A DNA stretch of 64,000 bases from Delphinus delphis (Eukaryota > Chordata > Mammalia > Artiodactyla > Delphinidae), in assembly GCF_949987515.2 (NCBI RefSeq), contig NC_082692.2:92079488-92143487 (forward strand), read 5' to 3'. The notes under the pieces were generated by a model, which searched no databases, was not told the DNA's origin, and saw only the letters and a program-made list of their open reading frames with translations. Position numbers and translations under genes: made by a program. The first letter of the stretch is position 1, and each line of letters begins with the position of its first letter. This document shows, piece after piece, positions 1 through 11,639 of this stretch.

Positions 1-872
1 ATTTCTAGTTTTGTTTATTTTAGTTTAGTATTTAGAGCTTATTATCATTGGTAGATTTGTTTATTGATTTGGTTGCTCTCTTTTATATATATATATATTT
101 TTTTCCTTTTTCTCTTTTTCTGACTGTGTATGTATATGTTTCTTTGTGTGATTTTCTCTGTATAGCTTTGCTTTTACCATTTGTCCTAGGGTTTTTTTTC
201 TTTCAGTATAGTTTTTAGCACTTGTTGTCATTGATGGATTTGGTTCTTGGTTTGGCTGCTCTATTCTTTCTTTTTTTTCAATTACTTTTTAAAAAAATTT
301 TAATATTATTTTTTATTTTAATAACTTTATTTTATTTTTTCTTTCTGTTTTTATTTCTCCCTTTTATTCTGAGCAGAGTGGCACACAGGGTCTTGGTGCT
401 CCAGCCAAGTGTCAGGCCTGAGGCTCTGAGGTGGAAAAGCCAAGTTCAGAACATTACGCCACCAGAGAGCTCCCAGCCCCTCCTAATATCAAACAGTGAA
501 AGCTCTTCCAAAGATCTCCATCTCAATGCTAAGACCCAGCTCCACTCAACAACCTGCAAGCTACAGTGCTGGACTCGCTATGTCAAACAACTAGCAGGAC
601 AGGAACACAACCCCACCTGTTAGCAGAGAGGCTTCCTAAAATCATAATAAGTTCACAGACACCCCAAAACACACCACCGTACGCAGTCCTGCCCACCAGA
701 AAGACAAGATCCAGCCTCATCCTCCATAACACGGGCACCAATCCCCTCCACCAGGAAGCCTACACAACCCACTGAAACAACCTTAGCCACTAGGGGCAGA
801 CACCAAAAACAATGGGAACTATGAACCTGCAGCCTGCAAAAAGGAGATCCCAAACACAGTAAGTTAAGCAAA
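1..872 (+). other. L1 5' UTR-like region, T-rich at its left end
   Basis: Positions 1-360 are strongly T-rich, with a short (TA)n run near 90-105. They contain a diverged repeated phrase built on 'ttgatggatttggttcttgg' and its variant near 50-80. From about 370 the sequence becomes ordinary L1 leader leading straight into the ORF1 start at 873. I see no other gene here. Whether the first 200 bases belong to this L1 or to an older neighbour is uncertain. Confidence 0.6.
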
Positions 873-2007
873 ATGAAAAGACTGAGAAACACACAGCAGA
901 TGAAGGAGTAAGGTAAAAAGCCACCAAACCAAACAAATGAAGAAGAAATAGGCAGTCTACCTGAAAAAGAATTCAGAGTAATGATAGTAAAGATGATCCA
1001 AAATCTTGGAAATAGAATGGAGAAAACACAAGAAACCTTTAACAAGGACCTAGAAGAACTAAACCGCAAACAAACAATGAGGAACAACACAATAAATGAA
1101 ATTAAAACTTCTCTAGAAGGAATCAATAGCAGACTAACTGAAGCAGAACAACGGATAAGTGACCTGGAGGATAAAATAGTGGAGATAGCTACCACAGAGA
1201 AGAATAAAGAAAAAAGAATGAAAAGAATTGAGGACAGTCTCAGAGACCTCTGGGACAACATTAAACGCACGAACATTCGAATTATAGGGGTCCCAGAAGA
1301 AGAAGAGAAAAAAATAGGGACTGAGAAAATATGTGAAGAGCTTATAGTTAAAAACTTCCCTTGGGGCTTCCCTGGTGGTGCAGTGGTTGAGAGTCCACCT
1401 GCTGATGCAGGGGACACGGGTTCATGCCCCGGTCCGGGAAGACCCCACATGACGTGGAGCGGCTGGGCCCATGAGCCATGGCTGCTGAGCCTGCACGTCT
1501 GGAGCCTGTGCTCCGCAACGGGAGAGACCACAACAGTGGGAGGCCCGCGAACCGCAAAAAAAAAAACCAAAAAACAACAACAACAACAAAAAAAAACTTC
1601 CCTAATATGGGAAAGGAAATAGTTAATCAAGTCCAGGAAATGCAGAAAGTCCCATACGGGATAAATCCAAGGAGAAACACGCCAAGACACGTAGTAATCA
1701 AACTATCAAAAATTAAATACAAACAAAAAATATTAAAAGCAACAATGGAAAAGCAACAAATAACATACAAGGGAATCCTCATAAGGTTAACAGCTGATTT
1801 GCAGCAGAAACTCTGTAAGCCAGAAGGGAGTGGCAGGACATATTTAAAGTAATGAAAGGGAAAAACCTACAATCAAGATTACTCTACCCAGCAAGGATTT
1901 CATTGAGATTCAATGGAGAAATTAAAACCTCTAGAGACAAGCAGAAGCTAAGAGAATTCAGCACCACCAAACCAGCTTTACAACAAATGTTAACGGAACT
2001 TCTCTAA
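873..2007 (+). pseudogene. L1 ORF1 (RNA-binding chaperone protein), dead
   Basis: In living elements ORF1p is a trimeric coiled-coil RNA-binding protein that coats L1 RNA. The likely ancestral start is the ATG at 873. An in-frame TAA at 909-911 follows 12 codons later, and the frame then stays open through 981 to about 1360. That stretch encodes a charged heptad-like coiled coil followed by the RRM-type segment 'RTNIRIIGVPEEEE'. A CHR SINE (1362-1591) splits the gene. Beyond it the RRM and C-terminal domain resume ('GKEIVNQVQEMQKVPYGINP', 'RRNTPRHVVIKLSKIKYKQK') but change frame near 1800-1850. The original terminator is TAA at 2005-2007. Stop, SINE and frameshift together rule out function. 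Confidence 0.9.
1362..1591 (+). mobile_element. CHR SINE (short form) inserted in L1 ORF1
   Basis: The body begins 'ggggcttccctggtggtgcag' and runs through 'gaggcccgcgaaccgc' into an A/CAA-rich tail. The 12-bp TSD 'aaaaacttccct' lies at 1350-1361 and 1592-1603. The tRNA-like head keeps an A-box-like 'gtggtgcagtgg' and a B-box-like 'ggttcatgcccc'; the C-to-T change in the B box probably weakens the internal pol III promoter. The tail has become a (CAA)n microsatellite. Confidence 0.95.
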
Positions 2008-2064
2008 GCAGGAAACACAGGGAAGGAAAAGACCTACAATAACAAACCCAAAACAATTAAGAAA

Positions 2065-3440
2065 ATGGTAATAGGAACATACATATCAATAACCACCTTA
2101 AATATAAATGGATTAAATGTTCCAACCAAAAGACATAGACTAGCTGAATGTATACATAAACAAGACCCGTATATATGCTGTCTACAAGAGACCCACTTCA
2201 GACCCGGGGACACGTACAGACTGAAAATGAGGGGATGGAAAAACATATTCCATGCAAATGGAAATCAAAAGAAAGGTGGAGTACCAATTCCCATATCACA
2301 CAAAATAGACTTTAAATTAAAGATTATTACAAGAGACAAAGAAGCACACTACATAATGATCAAGGGATCAATCTAAGAAGAAGATATAACAATTATAAAT
2401 ATTTATGCACCCAACATAGGAGCACCTCAATACATAAGGTAAATGTTAACAACCATAAACGGAGAAATAGACAGTAACACAATGATATAGGGGACTTTAA
2501 CACCCCACTCTCACCAATGGACAGATCATCCAAAATGAAAATAAATAAGGAAACACAAGCTTTAAATGATACATTAAACAAGATGGACTTAACTGATATT
2601 TATAGGACATCCCATCCAAAAATAACAGAACACACTTTCTTCTCAAGTGCGCACAGAACATTCTCCAGATTAGATCATATCTTGGGTCACAAATCAAGCC
2701 TTGGTAAATTTCAGAAAATTGAAATCGTATCAAATATCTTTTCTGACCACAACACTATGAGACTAGATATCAATTACATGAAAATATCTTTAAAAAATAC
2801 AAACACATGGAGGCTAAACAGTACACTAAATAACCAAGAGATCACTGAAGAAATCAAAGAGGAAATCAAAAAATACCTAGAAACAAATGACAATGAAAAC
2901 ATGATGACCCAAAACCTATGGGATGCAGCAAAAGTGGTTCTAAGAGGCAAGTTTATAGCAATATAATCCTACCTCAAGAAACATCTCAAATAAACAACCT
3001 CCTATCCTTACACCTAAAGCAATTAGAGAAAGAAGAACAAAAAAAAAAATGCCAAAGTTAGCAGAAGGAATGAAATCATAAAGATCAGATCAGAAATAAA
3101 TGAAAAAGAAATGAAGGAAATGATAGCAAAGATCAATAAAACTAAAAGCTGGTTCTTTGAGAAGATAAACAAAATTCATAAACCATTAGCCAGATCATCA
3201 AGAAAAAAAGGGAGAAGACTCAAATCAATAGAATTAGAAATGAAAAAGGAGGGCTTCCCTGGTGGCGCAGTGGTTGAGAGTCCGCCTGCCGATGCAGGGG
3301 ACACGGGTTCGTGCCCCGGTCCGGGAGGATCCCACGTGCCGTGGAGCGGCTGAGCCCGTGGGCTATGGCCGCTGGGCCTGCACGTCCGGAGCCTGTGCTC
3401 CGTGACAGGAGAGGCCACAACAGTGAGAGGCCCACATACC

Positions 3441-3477
<37 letters not shown>

Positions 3478-6098
3478 AAGAAATGAAAAAGGAGAAGTAA
3501 CAACTGACCCTGTAGAAATACAAAGGATCATGAGCGATTACTACAAACAACTATATGCCAATAAGATGGACAAGCTGGAAGAAATGGACAAATTCTTAGA
3601 AAAGCACAACCTTCTGAGACTGAGCCAGGAAGAAATAGAAAATATAAACAGACCAATCACAAGCACTGAAATTGAAACTGTGATTAAAAACCTTCCAACA
3701 ACAAAAGTACAGGACCAGATGGCTTCACAGGCAGATGCTATCAAACATTTAGAGAAGAGCTAACACCTATCCTTCTCAAACTCTTCCAAAATATAGCAGA
3801 GGGAGGAACACTCCCAGACTCACTCTGTGAGGCCACCACCACTCTGATACCAAAACCAGACAAAGATATCACAAAAAAATAAAACTACAGGCCAGTTATC
3901 ACTGATGAACATAGATGTGAAAATCCTCAACGAAATTCTAGCAAACAGAATCCAACAGCACATTAAATGGATCATACACCATGACCAAGTGGGGTTTATC
4001 CCAGGAATGCAAGGATCCTTCAGTATACACAAATCAATCAATGTGATACACCATATTAACAAATTGAAGGAGAAAAACCACATGATCATCTCAATAGATG
4101 CAGAAAAGCTTTCAACAAAATTCAACACTCATTTTTGATAACAACCCTCCAAAAAGGTGGCATAGAGGGAACTTAACTCAATGTAATAAAGGCCATATAT
4201 GACAAACCCACAGCCAACATTGTTCTCAATGGTGAAAAACTGAAACCATTTCCACTAAGATCAGGAACAAGACAAGGTTGCCACTCTCACCACTATTATT
4301 CAACATAGCTTTGGAAGTTTTAGCCACAGCAATCAGAGACAAAAGAGAAATAAAAGGAATCCAAATCGCAAAAGAAGAAGTAAAACTTTCACTGTTTGCA
4401 GATGACATGATAGTATACATAGAGAATACTAAAGATGCTACCAGAAAACTACTAGAGCTAATCAGTGAATTTGGTAAAGTAGCAGGATACAAAATTAATG
4501 CACAGAAATCTCTGGCATTCCTATACACTAATGATGAAAAATATGAAAGAGAAATTAAGGAAACACTCCCATTTACCACTGTAAGAAAAAGAATAAAATA
4601 CCTAGGAATAAACCTACCTAAGGAGACAAAAGACCTGTATGCAGAAAACTATAAGTACTGATGAAAGAAATTAAAGATGATACAAACAGATTGAGAGATT
4701 GGAAGAATCAAAATTGTGAAAGAATCAAAATGTGAAAATGACTATATGACCCAAAGCAATCTACAGATTCAGTGCAATCCCTATCAAACTACCAATGGCA
4801 TTTTTCACAGAAATAGAAACAAAAATTTAACAATTCATATGGAAACACAAAAGACCCTGAATAGCCAAAGCAATCTTGAGAAAGAAAAACGAAGCTGGAG
4901 GAATCAGGCTCCCTGACTTCAGACTATACTACAAAGCTACAGTAATCAAAACAGTATGGTACTGGCACAAAAACAGAAATATAGATCAATGAAACAGGAT
5001 AGAAAGCTCAGAGTTTAACCCTCGCACATATGGTCACCTTATTTTTGATAAAGGAGGCAAAAATACACAATGGAGAAAATACAGCCTCTTCAATAAGTGG
5101 TGCTGGGAAACTGGACAGCTACATGTAAAAGAATGAAATTAGAACACTCCCTAACACCATATACAAAAATAAACTCAAAATGGATTAAAGACCTAAATGT
5201 AAGGCCAGACACTATAAAACTCTTAGAGGAAAACATAGGCAGAACGCTCTATGACATAAATCACCACAAGATTCTTTTTGACCCACCTCCTAGAGAAATG
5301 GAAATAAAAACAAAAGTAAACAAATGGGATCTAATGAAACTTCAAAGCTTTTGTACAGCAAAGGAAACCATAAACAAGATGAAAAGACAATGTTCATAAT
5401 TGGAGAAAATATTTGCAAACAAAGCAACGGACAAAGGATTAATCTCCAAAATATATAAGCAGCTCATGCAGCCCAATATCAAAACACAAACAACCCAATC
5501 CAAAAATGGGCAGAAGACCTAAATAGACATTTCTCCTAAGATGATATACTGATTGCCAACAAACACATGAAAGGATGCTCAACATCACTAATCATTAGAG
5601 AAATACAAATCAAAACTACAGTGAGGTATCACCTCACACCAGTCAGAATGGCCATCATCAAAAAATCTACAAATAATAAATGCTAGAGAGGGTGTGGAGA
5701 AAAGCAAACTCTCTTGAACTGTTGGTGGGAATGTAAATTGATACAGTCACTATGGAGGTTCCTTAAAAAACTAAAAACAGAACTACTATATGACCCAGCA
5801 ATCCCACTACTGGGCATATACCCTGAGAAAACCATAATTCAAAAAGAGTCATGTACCACAATGTTCACTGCAGCACTATTTACAATAGCCAGGACATGGA
5901 AGCAACCTAAATGTACCTCGACAGATGAATGGATAAAGAAGATGTAGCACATATATACAATGGAATATTATTCAGCCATAAAAAGAAACAAAATTGAGTT
6001 ATTTGCAGTGAGGTGGATGGAGCTAGAGACTGTCATACAGAGTGAAGTAAGTCAGAAAAACAAATACTGTATGCTAACACATATATATGGAATCTAAA
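2065..6098 (+). pseudogene. L1 ORF2 (endonuclease / reverse transcriptase), dead
   Basis: ORF2p nicks target DNA and copies L1 RNA at the nick. Visible landmarks: endonuclease start 'TTLNINGLNVPTKRHRL'; catalytic Glu in 'CLQETHF' (codon 2188-2190); 'SDH' endonuclease motif (2742-2750); RT catalytic 'FADD' (4395-4406); and the C-terminal Cys-rich segment (5681-5734). The frame is broken at 2374-2376 (TAA), again within 100 bases, and repeatedly later. A CHR SINE at 3251-3478 cuts it between endonuclease and RT. In the Cys-rich motif the residue after the first Cys is a stop (TAG 5684-5686), and the expected His is Asn (AAC 5717-5719). The end near 6098 is shifted by an extra 'at' in a TA run. 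Confidence 0.93.
3251..3478 (+). mobile_element. CHR SINE (short form) inserted in L1 ORF2
   Basis: This copy runs from 'gggcttccctggtggcgcag' to 'gaggcccacataccgc' and then about 33 uninterrupted A's. The 16-bp TSD 'agaaatgaaaaaggag' lies at 3236-3251 and 3479-3494, so the first G is shared. The A box 'gtggcgcagtgg' and B box 'ggttcgtgcccc' are intact. The long pure A tail and clean TSD suggest a fairly recent insertion into an L1 that was already fixed. Confidence 0.97.
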
Positions 6099-6452
6099 AG
6101 AAAAAATAATGGTTCTGAAGAACCTAGGGGCAGGACAGGAATAAAGATGCAGATGTAGAGAATGGACTTGGGGACATGGGGAGGGGGAAGGGTAAGCTGG
6201 GATGAAGTGAGAGAATGGCATGGACATAGATACACTACCAAATGTAAAATAAATAGCTAGTGGGAAGCAGCCACATGGCACAGGGAGATCAGCTCGGTGC
6301 TTTGTGGGATAGGGAGGGGAGGAGGGAGACGCAAGAGGGAGGAGATACGGGGATATATGTATATATATAGCTGATTCACTTTGTTATACAGCAGAAACTA
6401 ACACACCACTGTAAAGCAATTATACTCCAATAAAGATGTTAAAAATAAACAA
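6099..6452 (+). other. L1 3' UTR and A-rich tail
   Basis: After the decayed ORF2 stop comes a purine-rich 3' UTR with a G-rich block at about 6168-6195 and a second at about 6308-6335. A (TA)-rich segment, 'tatactccaataaagatg' and a short A-rich tail follow. The AATAAA at 6429-6434 is the element's polyadenylation signal. Confidence 0.85.
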
Positions 6453-7023
6453 TAGGACCTCTTTAAAAATATACATTTCTCTTCATAGTTTTATATCATA
6501 ATATTTTTACCCTCAGGGTCACTTTCTCAGAATCATTTGCATAACTGGCAAAGTATGAATCAGAGAGCAAGCATTGACTTCTGGAACATTCTGCTGTAAT
6601 TGGCCCATGTACCTTCTCTTCCCAGTGTTTTACCCACTAATCATCAGGATGATTTATATTGCTTCCCTTATCACTCTGCTTATTTCTATATACTTCTCTA
6701 TTTATTCCCTTTTCCAACATGAGGCAATCAGGATTTTAAGTTCCTGCTACACAAGTGAGACAGAGGCATCTCTTAGTAACTGCTTCTATTACAACACACC
6801 TAAGCTCTAGAATTTACCACTTCCACCCTGTCACCAACCTAAAAACTGTCTAGCTTTCTGCGCACTAAGCCCATAACAATGATATATCCATACTTAGGTC
6901 ATGCATCCAATACTGTATTCTGCACTTACACTTTCTGGGTCTGATAGCCCTGCTCAATACTTGGAGCAGGTAAGTTGAACATATTACAGGAAAGCACTGA
7001 TTTTATTTAAGCTATTGCCCTAA
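6453..7023. other. Unassigned sequence, no gene seen
   Basis: AT-rich, apparently single-copy DNA. A 78-codon open frame at 6574-6810 has no recognisable domain and no supporting signals. I see no repeat here that I can name. Confidence 0.5.
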
Positions 7024-7029
7024 TTGCTA

Positions 7030-7220
7030 GACAACCCAGGAGAATTCAATCCAGTTGAGTTCAAATCAGGGAGTATCTGCTCTGTACCAAATATTGCACT
7101 AGGCATCCTTCACAATTCCCAAGAGGCCCAAAACACAGCCTCTACCTTCAAGGAGCTTATTATGGTCTTAGATGTTTACATAAATAATCTTAAATATACA
7201 AGAAAGAATGCGGTAAGTTA
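7030..7220 (-). repeat. L2 3'-end fragment (antisense)
   Basis: The order 'gcactaggcatcc', 'acagcctctaccttcaaggagcttattatgg' (read in parts), then 'aaataatcttaaat' matches the reverse complement of the L2 LINE 3' UTR. That UTR carries the well-known phrase about a gene locus size and a category count ('gtgccaggcactgtgctagg ... ggagctta'). It is diverged. Confidence 0.6.
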
Positions 7221-8354
7221 CAATAAAGATATACATAAAGCTTTTGAATAGTAGTGAAGAAAAACTGAAAAATGTGTAATGTTTCACAGAGCTGCAAACT
7301 CATCACCTTAGGGCCCACTAAAACGTAAGTATTTACCCCAGGTGGGCAAGCTGAAGGGGAAAGAATGCCCAGTATGGGTCAAAAACTTACAAAGGTCTGA
7401 TGTAAAGTCACTGGGCATTGAACTAAGCAGCAGTCTGGAAAATTCTCTGTGAACCTCTATGCCAAGGAAATGTAGCCACCACCTTCCTTCTAGTAGATCG
7501 CCAGGATTTCCAGGTCACTGCACATAGCTCACTGAACAGAAGAGGAAGAAAATCAACCAACCGATTCTCTCTCCTTGTTTTCATCATAGCAAAAAGCAAT
7601 GTCAATCTTCTTCCTGTCATTTTTTCAGAATTCCTTTTCATGGGGATTCTCATTATAAGAAAGAGAAAGGGTGTGGTGCGGGGGAGAAGGGAGGGAGAGG
7701 AAAGAAAAGAAGTTTGTAAAGACTTAAGAAAATCTATCTAGTGACCTACGTAAATACCTCTTGAAGACCTATTATAGGATCTTCCTTCAATTTCTTTGAT
7801 GACATTTTGGTTTTCCTGCATTGGCATCCTGGGATACTGTTCCTGGACTCACTTCCTCAGACATATCTGTACAGTCTTCCAGCTCCTTTGTATGGAAGGA
7901 AACTGTACTTTTTAGATATAGGGAAGAGGCAAAGCAGGCATCTGATCATCCCTTGCTTCTCGCATCTGCTCATCCCTTGCTTCTCTGAAATCCCAGCATG
8001 AAGTACAGTAGTCCAACAATGAAGGACCATAGTCTTGCCCAGTTCTGCCCACAGTCTTTCACAGGAGTATTTAATGTGCTCACAGAGGTTTAATACTATC
8101 TTGGACACTTAGCAATAACCATTATCTAACACATAGAGCCTCTGCTTTAAGAAGTTTACAGTGTAGCAGACTATATGCCTTCAATCAGAACAAGGTGATT
8201 CTTAATAAGAACCAAGAACTTTAATTAATTTTGTTTTTATTTGGAAAGGTTTCCATTTCCAAATATGATCACAACCTCCATATGACAGATTTTGGAAGTA
8301 GTGGACAAAATCTCTACTTATTACTGTCCCAACCCTGCCCAAAGCACATACCTC
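7221..8354. other. Unassigned sequence with a 24-bp tandem repeat
   Basis: No gene seen. It includes a purine-rich run near 7670-7710 and two adjacent 24-bp copies at 7939-7962 and 7963-7986, both reading 'catctg.tcatcccttgctt' and differing at two positions. Short open frames here look random. Confidence 0.5.
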
Positions 8355-8545
8355 AAATTTCAATTTAATCATGTCTCTACTTAAAAATCAATAATGACAC
8401 TGATTTGCCTAAGGATGAATATGAACTCTTTAGCCTGCAGTTCAGGGTCTTTTGTGATCTGAAGACAGATGAGGATATCTGCCCTCCTAAGCTCTTTTCA
8501 GCAAAATGGACTCCACACTACTTGTCATTAAACTTATGCAGTAGG
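8355..8545 (+). repeat. L2 fragment (sense)
   Basis: The sequence follows the L2 3' region in sense: 'aatcatgtctctacttaaaa', then 'gatgaatatgaactcttt', then 'gcagttcagggtcttttgtg', then 'atctgccctcctaagctc'. It is strongly diverged, so its boundaries are loose. Confidence 0.5.
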
Positions 8546-8590
8546 TAGTCAATAAAAGCTTTATGCAAATAAATTACAGAAAGGTAAAAA

Positions 8591-8920
8591 CAGCACAGTG
8601 GTTAAAACATGGTCTTTCTTTCCACTTAAAATATGTATACTTTTCGGTGTGCATACTGCACTTCAAAAAAAAGATTTTTTTAATGAGCTTTCCAATTATT
8701 TTGACTGGGTTAAAATCCCTGTTTTGCCACCTTCCATCATGACATTGAGCAAGTCACTACATACTTCATCTCTCTAAACTTAGTCTGTAAGAAGGAGATG
8801 TCACAGTAGCCAGTGTCATGGTAAAGGTTCAGTGAGGTGCATGTGAAGCATTTAGCATAGTGCCAAACACACGGGAAGAGATTAACACATGGTGACTGCA
8901 GTTAATATGGATGAATGAAT
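8591..8920 (+). repeat. MIR SINE (interrupted)
   Basis: The MIR head 'cagcacagtggttaaaacatgg' at 8591 continues after an unrelated ~75-bp stretch (about 8622-8695). The body reads 'aaatccctgttttgccacct', 'gagcaagtcactacatactt', 'gtgaagcatttagcatagtg'. The CORE segment is recognisable. Confidence 0.7.
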
Positions 8921-9285
8921 GTTAATCTCCGTCTCAACTCCAGACATTTCTTCCACTTACGAGCACATGCTGTGTGTCAGCAACCATGTTAGATATCGTT
9001 CAAAGAACTCATTTGTCAAATTCCTCTTGATAACTTGAAGCCCCCCTAACATTTGTTATACAGGTAATAATGATCTCTCTCTCAAAAAAAAATTTTTTTG
9101 ATTAGCAAAATGTGACTATTGTCTTTTTTACTGACATAAAGCAAAGAGATATCTCTACACCTTTCCCAGAGGTAAATATTACACTTTGTAACAGCTGGAA
9201 CAGATAAGGCTTGCAAATTCATGAGCAAAGATTCTATCTAGAACGGCTGCTATTAAATCTCAGTTCCCACTTTCATCACTGTTAG
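8921..9285. other. Unassigned sequence
   Basis: AT-rich, no gene and no repeat I can name. It has short homopolymer runs around 9086-9102. Confidence 0.4.
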
Positions 9286-9728
9286 GGGTTGTATTGTAAC
9301 CCTAAAAAAGATATTGAAGTCCTAAGCCCTGTGGTACCTGTGAAAGGGACTCTATTTGGAAAAAGTTTGCAGGTGATCAAGTTAAGATGAAGTCATTAGG
9401 GTGGGTCTTAATCCAATACCACTGGTATCCTTATAAAAAGGGGAAATTTGGACAGAGAGACAGACATGTTCTGAGAAAACAATGTAAAGACACACAGAAA
9501 GAAGGGGCCATATGACTGGAGTGATGCATCTATAAAACAAGGAGCACCAAGGATTGCTGACAAACACTAGAAGCTAGAAGAGGCAAGAAAGAGTCTCCTC
9601 TAGAGCTGTGAGAGAGAGCATTGTCCTGATTTCACACTTCTAGTCTCTAGACTGTGAGACAAATTTCTGTTATGTAAAGTCATCCAGTTTTTGGTACTTT
9701 ATTACAGTAGCCCTAACAAACTAATATA
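9286..9728 (+). mobile_element. Solo LTR relic, MaLR-type (MLT-like)
   Basis: Sequence order matches an ancient mammalian LTR of the ERVL-MaLR kind. It has 'tgttaggggttgtattgtaa' at the left, 'gggtgggtcttaatccaata' and 'ccttataaaaaggggaaatt' in the middle, and 'gactgtgagacaaatttctg' then 'gccctaacaaactaatata' at the right. No internal viral genes accompany it, as expected for a solo LTR formed by recombination. The flanking TSD is not visible. The subfamily is tentative. Confidence 0.7.
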
Positions 9729-10092
9729 ACTACCATTACCCTCTTTGGGGCTGCTGATCTGAGGAAAATTAGAAGCTCCTGTATATGGACAACATGCAGT
9801 GCTCAAGCAAGTAGCATGCTCAAGAGTGAGGCTAAATGACAAACGGCCTGCTTTTACAATAAAAAGTAGATATATAGTAGCAGGCCTTAAAGGTTAACTG
9901 GAATAGGTGAAATATCTGACCTCAGCACTGAAAAAGCCCTGTTAAAAGAACTACGTATAGCTTCACTGAGAAAGTCTTCCTCGAGGAGCTTTAAAACAAA
10001 GAGGGCCCACAATGATGGAGAACATGGATCTGCAAGAGAAATGAGACAAAGGCCAAGGTTTTAGATGTGGAATAGGTGGGAATGGAATTCAG
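9729..10092. other. Unassigned sequence
   Basis: No gene and no repeat that I recognise. The base composition is ordinary. Confidence 0.4.
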
Positions 10093-10315
10093 CAGGGGCG
10101 GGCAAACTGTGGCCTGCAGACCAAATCTGCCCACCACCTGTTTTTGTAAATAAAGTTTTACTGGAAAACAGTTATGCTCACTTATTTACAAACTGTCTAT
10201 GGCTGCTTTCGTGCTTTAACAGCAGAGTTGAGTCATTGCAACAGAGACCATATTGTCCATAAGGCATACAATATTTACTATCTGGCTCTTTATACAAAAA
10301 GTTTGCTGAACTCTG
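10093..10315 (+). mobile_element. Non-autonomous hAT-type DNA transposon relic
   Basis: The ends are imperfect inverted repeats: 'caggggcgggcaaact' (10093-10108) and 'agtttgctgaactctg' (10300-10315). The interior, with 'gtttttgtaaataaagtttta' in parts and 'ctatggctgctttcgtgctt', belongs to a widespread mammalian hAT-Charlie-like element. No convincing 8-bp TSD survives. No transposase is encoded, so it was mobilised in trans. Confidence 0.75.
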
Positions 10316-10333
10316 AAGTAGAATGCTCTATAT

Positions 10334-10491
10334 CAGTGGTTCTCAAACATTAGCAGGTGTCAGAATCACCTGGAGGCCTTGTTGAAACTCAGATTGCTGA
10401 GTCCCCTGGATTTTTTGACTCAAAACATCTGAGGTGGGGCCTAATCCTTGCATTTCTAACAAGTTCCAATGACCACATTTTGAGAACCATG
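10334..10491 (+). mobile_element. MER5A DNA transposon relic (internally deleted)
   Basis: Terminal inverted repeats 'cagtggttctcaaac' and 'ttttgagaaccatg' enclose the MER5A body ('agaatcacctggaggccttg', 'tgcatttctaacaagttcc'). The usual 'gatgctgatgctgctggt' segment near the right end is missing, so the copy is short. It lies 18 bp from the preceding hAT relic. Confidence 0.8.
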
Positions 10492-10549
10492 CTTTAAGTT
10501 TACGATGAGCAGATGCACTAAGAGTGATTTAAGGGAGAGGCGAGAGAGA

Positions 10550-10885
10550 AGGACAGTTGATTTAAAAATGTGTTTGATTTTGTAAAACAAGAAGACAGTT
10601 GGAGGACTTAAGCTACCTGATTTCAAACTTACTATAACGCAAGTAATCAAGGCAGTGTTGCACTGTCAAAATGATAGACTACAGGTCACTGGACAGAATA
10701 GAGAGTCTAGAATTAAGCCATCACACATATAGTCAACTGATTTTTCACAAAGGTGAAAATTCTTTCAATGAAGAAAGGGTTGCCTTTTCAACAAATGGTG
10801 CTGGAACTGGTGGATATCCATAAGCAAAAAAATGAACTTTAATCCATTCCTCACACTCATACACCAAAAGAATAGCAGCTTTTTC
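10550..10885 (+). repeat. Old L1 ORF2 fragment (sense)
   Basis: Decayed L1 ORF2 3' region. 'gttggaggacttaagctacc', 'gatttcaaacttactataa', 'aatgatagactacaggtcac', then 'acaaatggtgctggaactgg' follow the L1 ORF2 order. There is no 3' UTR or tail, so it is an internal fragment. Confidence 0.75.
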
Positions 10886-11639
10886 ATCATGGTTTGTAAA
10901 AAGGATAAACCCAGAAGCATATTAAGTCAGACACTGGGGCCTGGTCTATACCTCAATGTTTTTATAACAGAGAAAATTTAAAAGAAGTTTGAAGAGTGTG
11001 ATAACATATGTGTTCTATGCCATTCACCCAAACTCTGATTAGCCTCATGAGAATATTTCTGAGGCTCTAATATGAAGATTACTTAGTCCTAAAGGTGGAA
11101 AAACAGAATCTTAACCTCAAATTCACACTTTGTAAAAGAATATTCAAACATCCATCCTTAAGGAGAAAAGACACCCTATTTTCAAGTATTGCTGAATGAA
11201 CACCTTGCTCCACGTGACAGTCCTCCATACCACCACACAGAATGTTGCCAACTCCTAGTGATTTTGCCACCATCAGCAGCAAGAAGTATTGACAGATGCT
11301 CTGTAATCTATTCCAGGATTCTCTAATACACAGGGAAATCCCCTCATCATGCATTTAACGAAATGTTAGCACACAGGAGTTTATGAGAAGTAGGTCCCCA
11401 GAACAGGCGATAAAGCTAGAAGTCAAGGGTAAATTGACTTTGAGGTGTTAGTTAGGTGATAGTTGAATGTGAATTTCATAAATGTATCTAAATGTGCCAG
11501 ACAAATCCAAGAATTATCTGAATTATTCAGGCTACATGATTTTATCTAAATTAGACCAGACAATTGTATCAAAACATAAATTAGCAAATTGTTTCCTTGC
11601 CAAAGGAGGCTTCACATTTCAGAACCGAGTCTGAAGAAT
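10886..11639. other. Unassigned sequence
   Basis: No gene seen. An antisense open frame at 11079-11354 (91 codons) shows no recognisable motif. Parts may be a very old repeat, but I cannot name one. Confidence 0.4.

Larger units (their letters stand above)
1..6452 (+). mobile_element. LINE-1 retrotransposon, nearly full length, degenerate, carrying two SINE insertions
   Basis: A sense L1 fills the first 6.45 kb. In order: a T-rich stretch and 5' UTR-like sequence (about 1-870), ORF1 remains (873-2007), a short inter-ORF spacer, ORF2 remains (2065 to about 6098), and a 3' UTR with a G-rich block near 6170-6200. It ends in 'aataaagatg' and a short A-rich tail at 6440-6452. The element probably begins upstream of the window, so its left TSD cannot be checked. 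CHR SINEs interrupt it at 1362-1591 and 3251-3478. Many stops and frameshifts make it immobile, but its reading frames are still easy to follow, so it is not among the oldest L1s here. Confidence 0.95.

Noticed and set aside
653..1690. 345-codon antisense open frame
   Set aside because: It runs antisense through L1 ORF1 and the inserted CHR SINE; hydrophobic and Ser-rich runs are by-products of A-rich sense sequence.
5681..5734. Cys-rich segment as a zinc-finger gene
   Set aside because: It is the L1 ORF2 C-terminal motif, here with a stop and a lost His.
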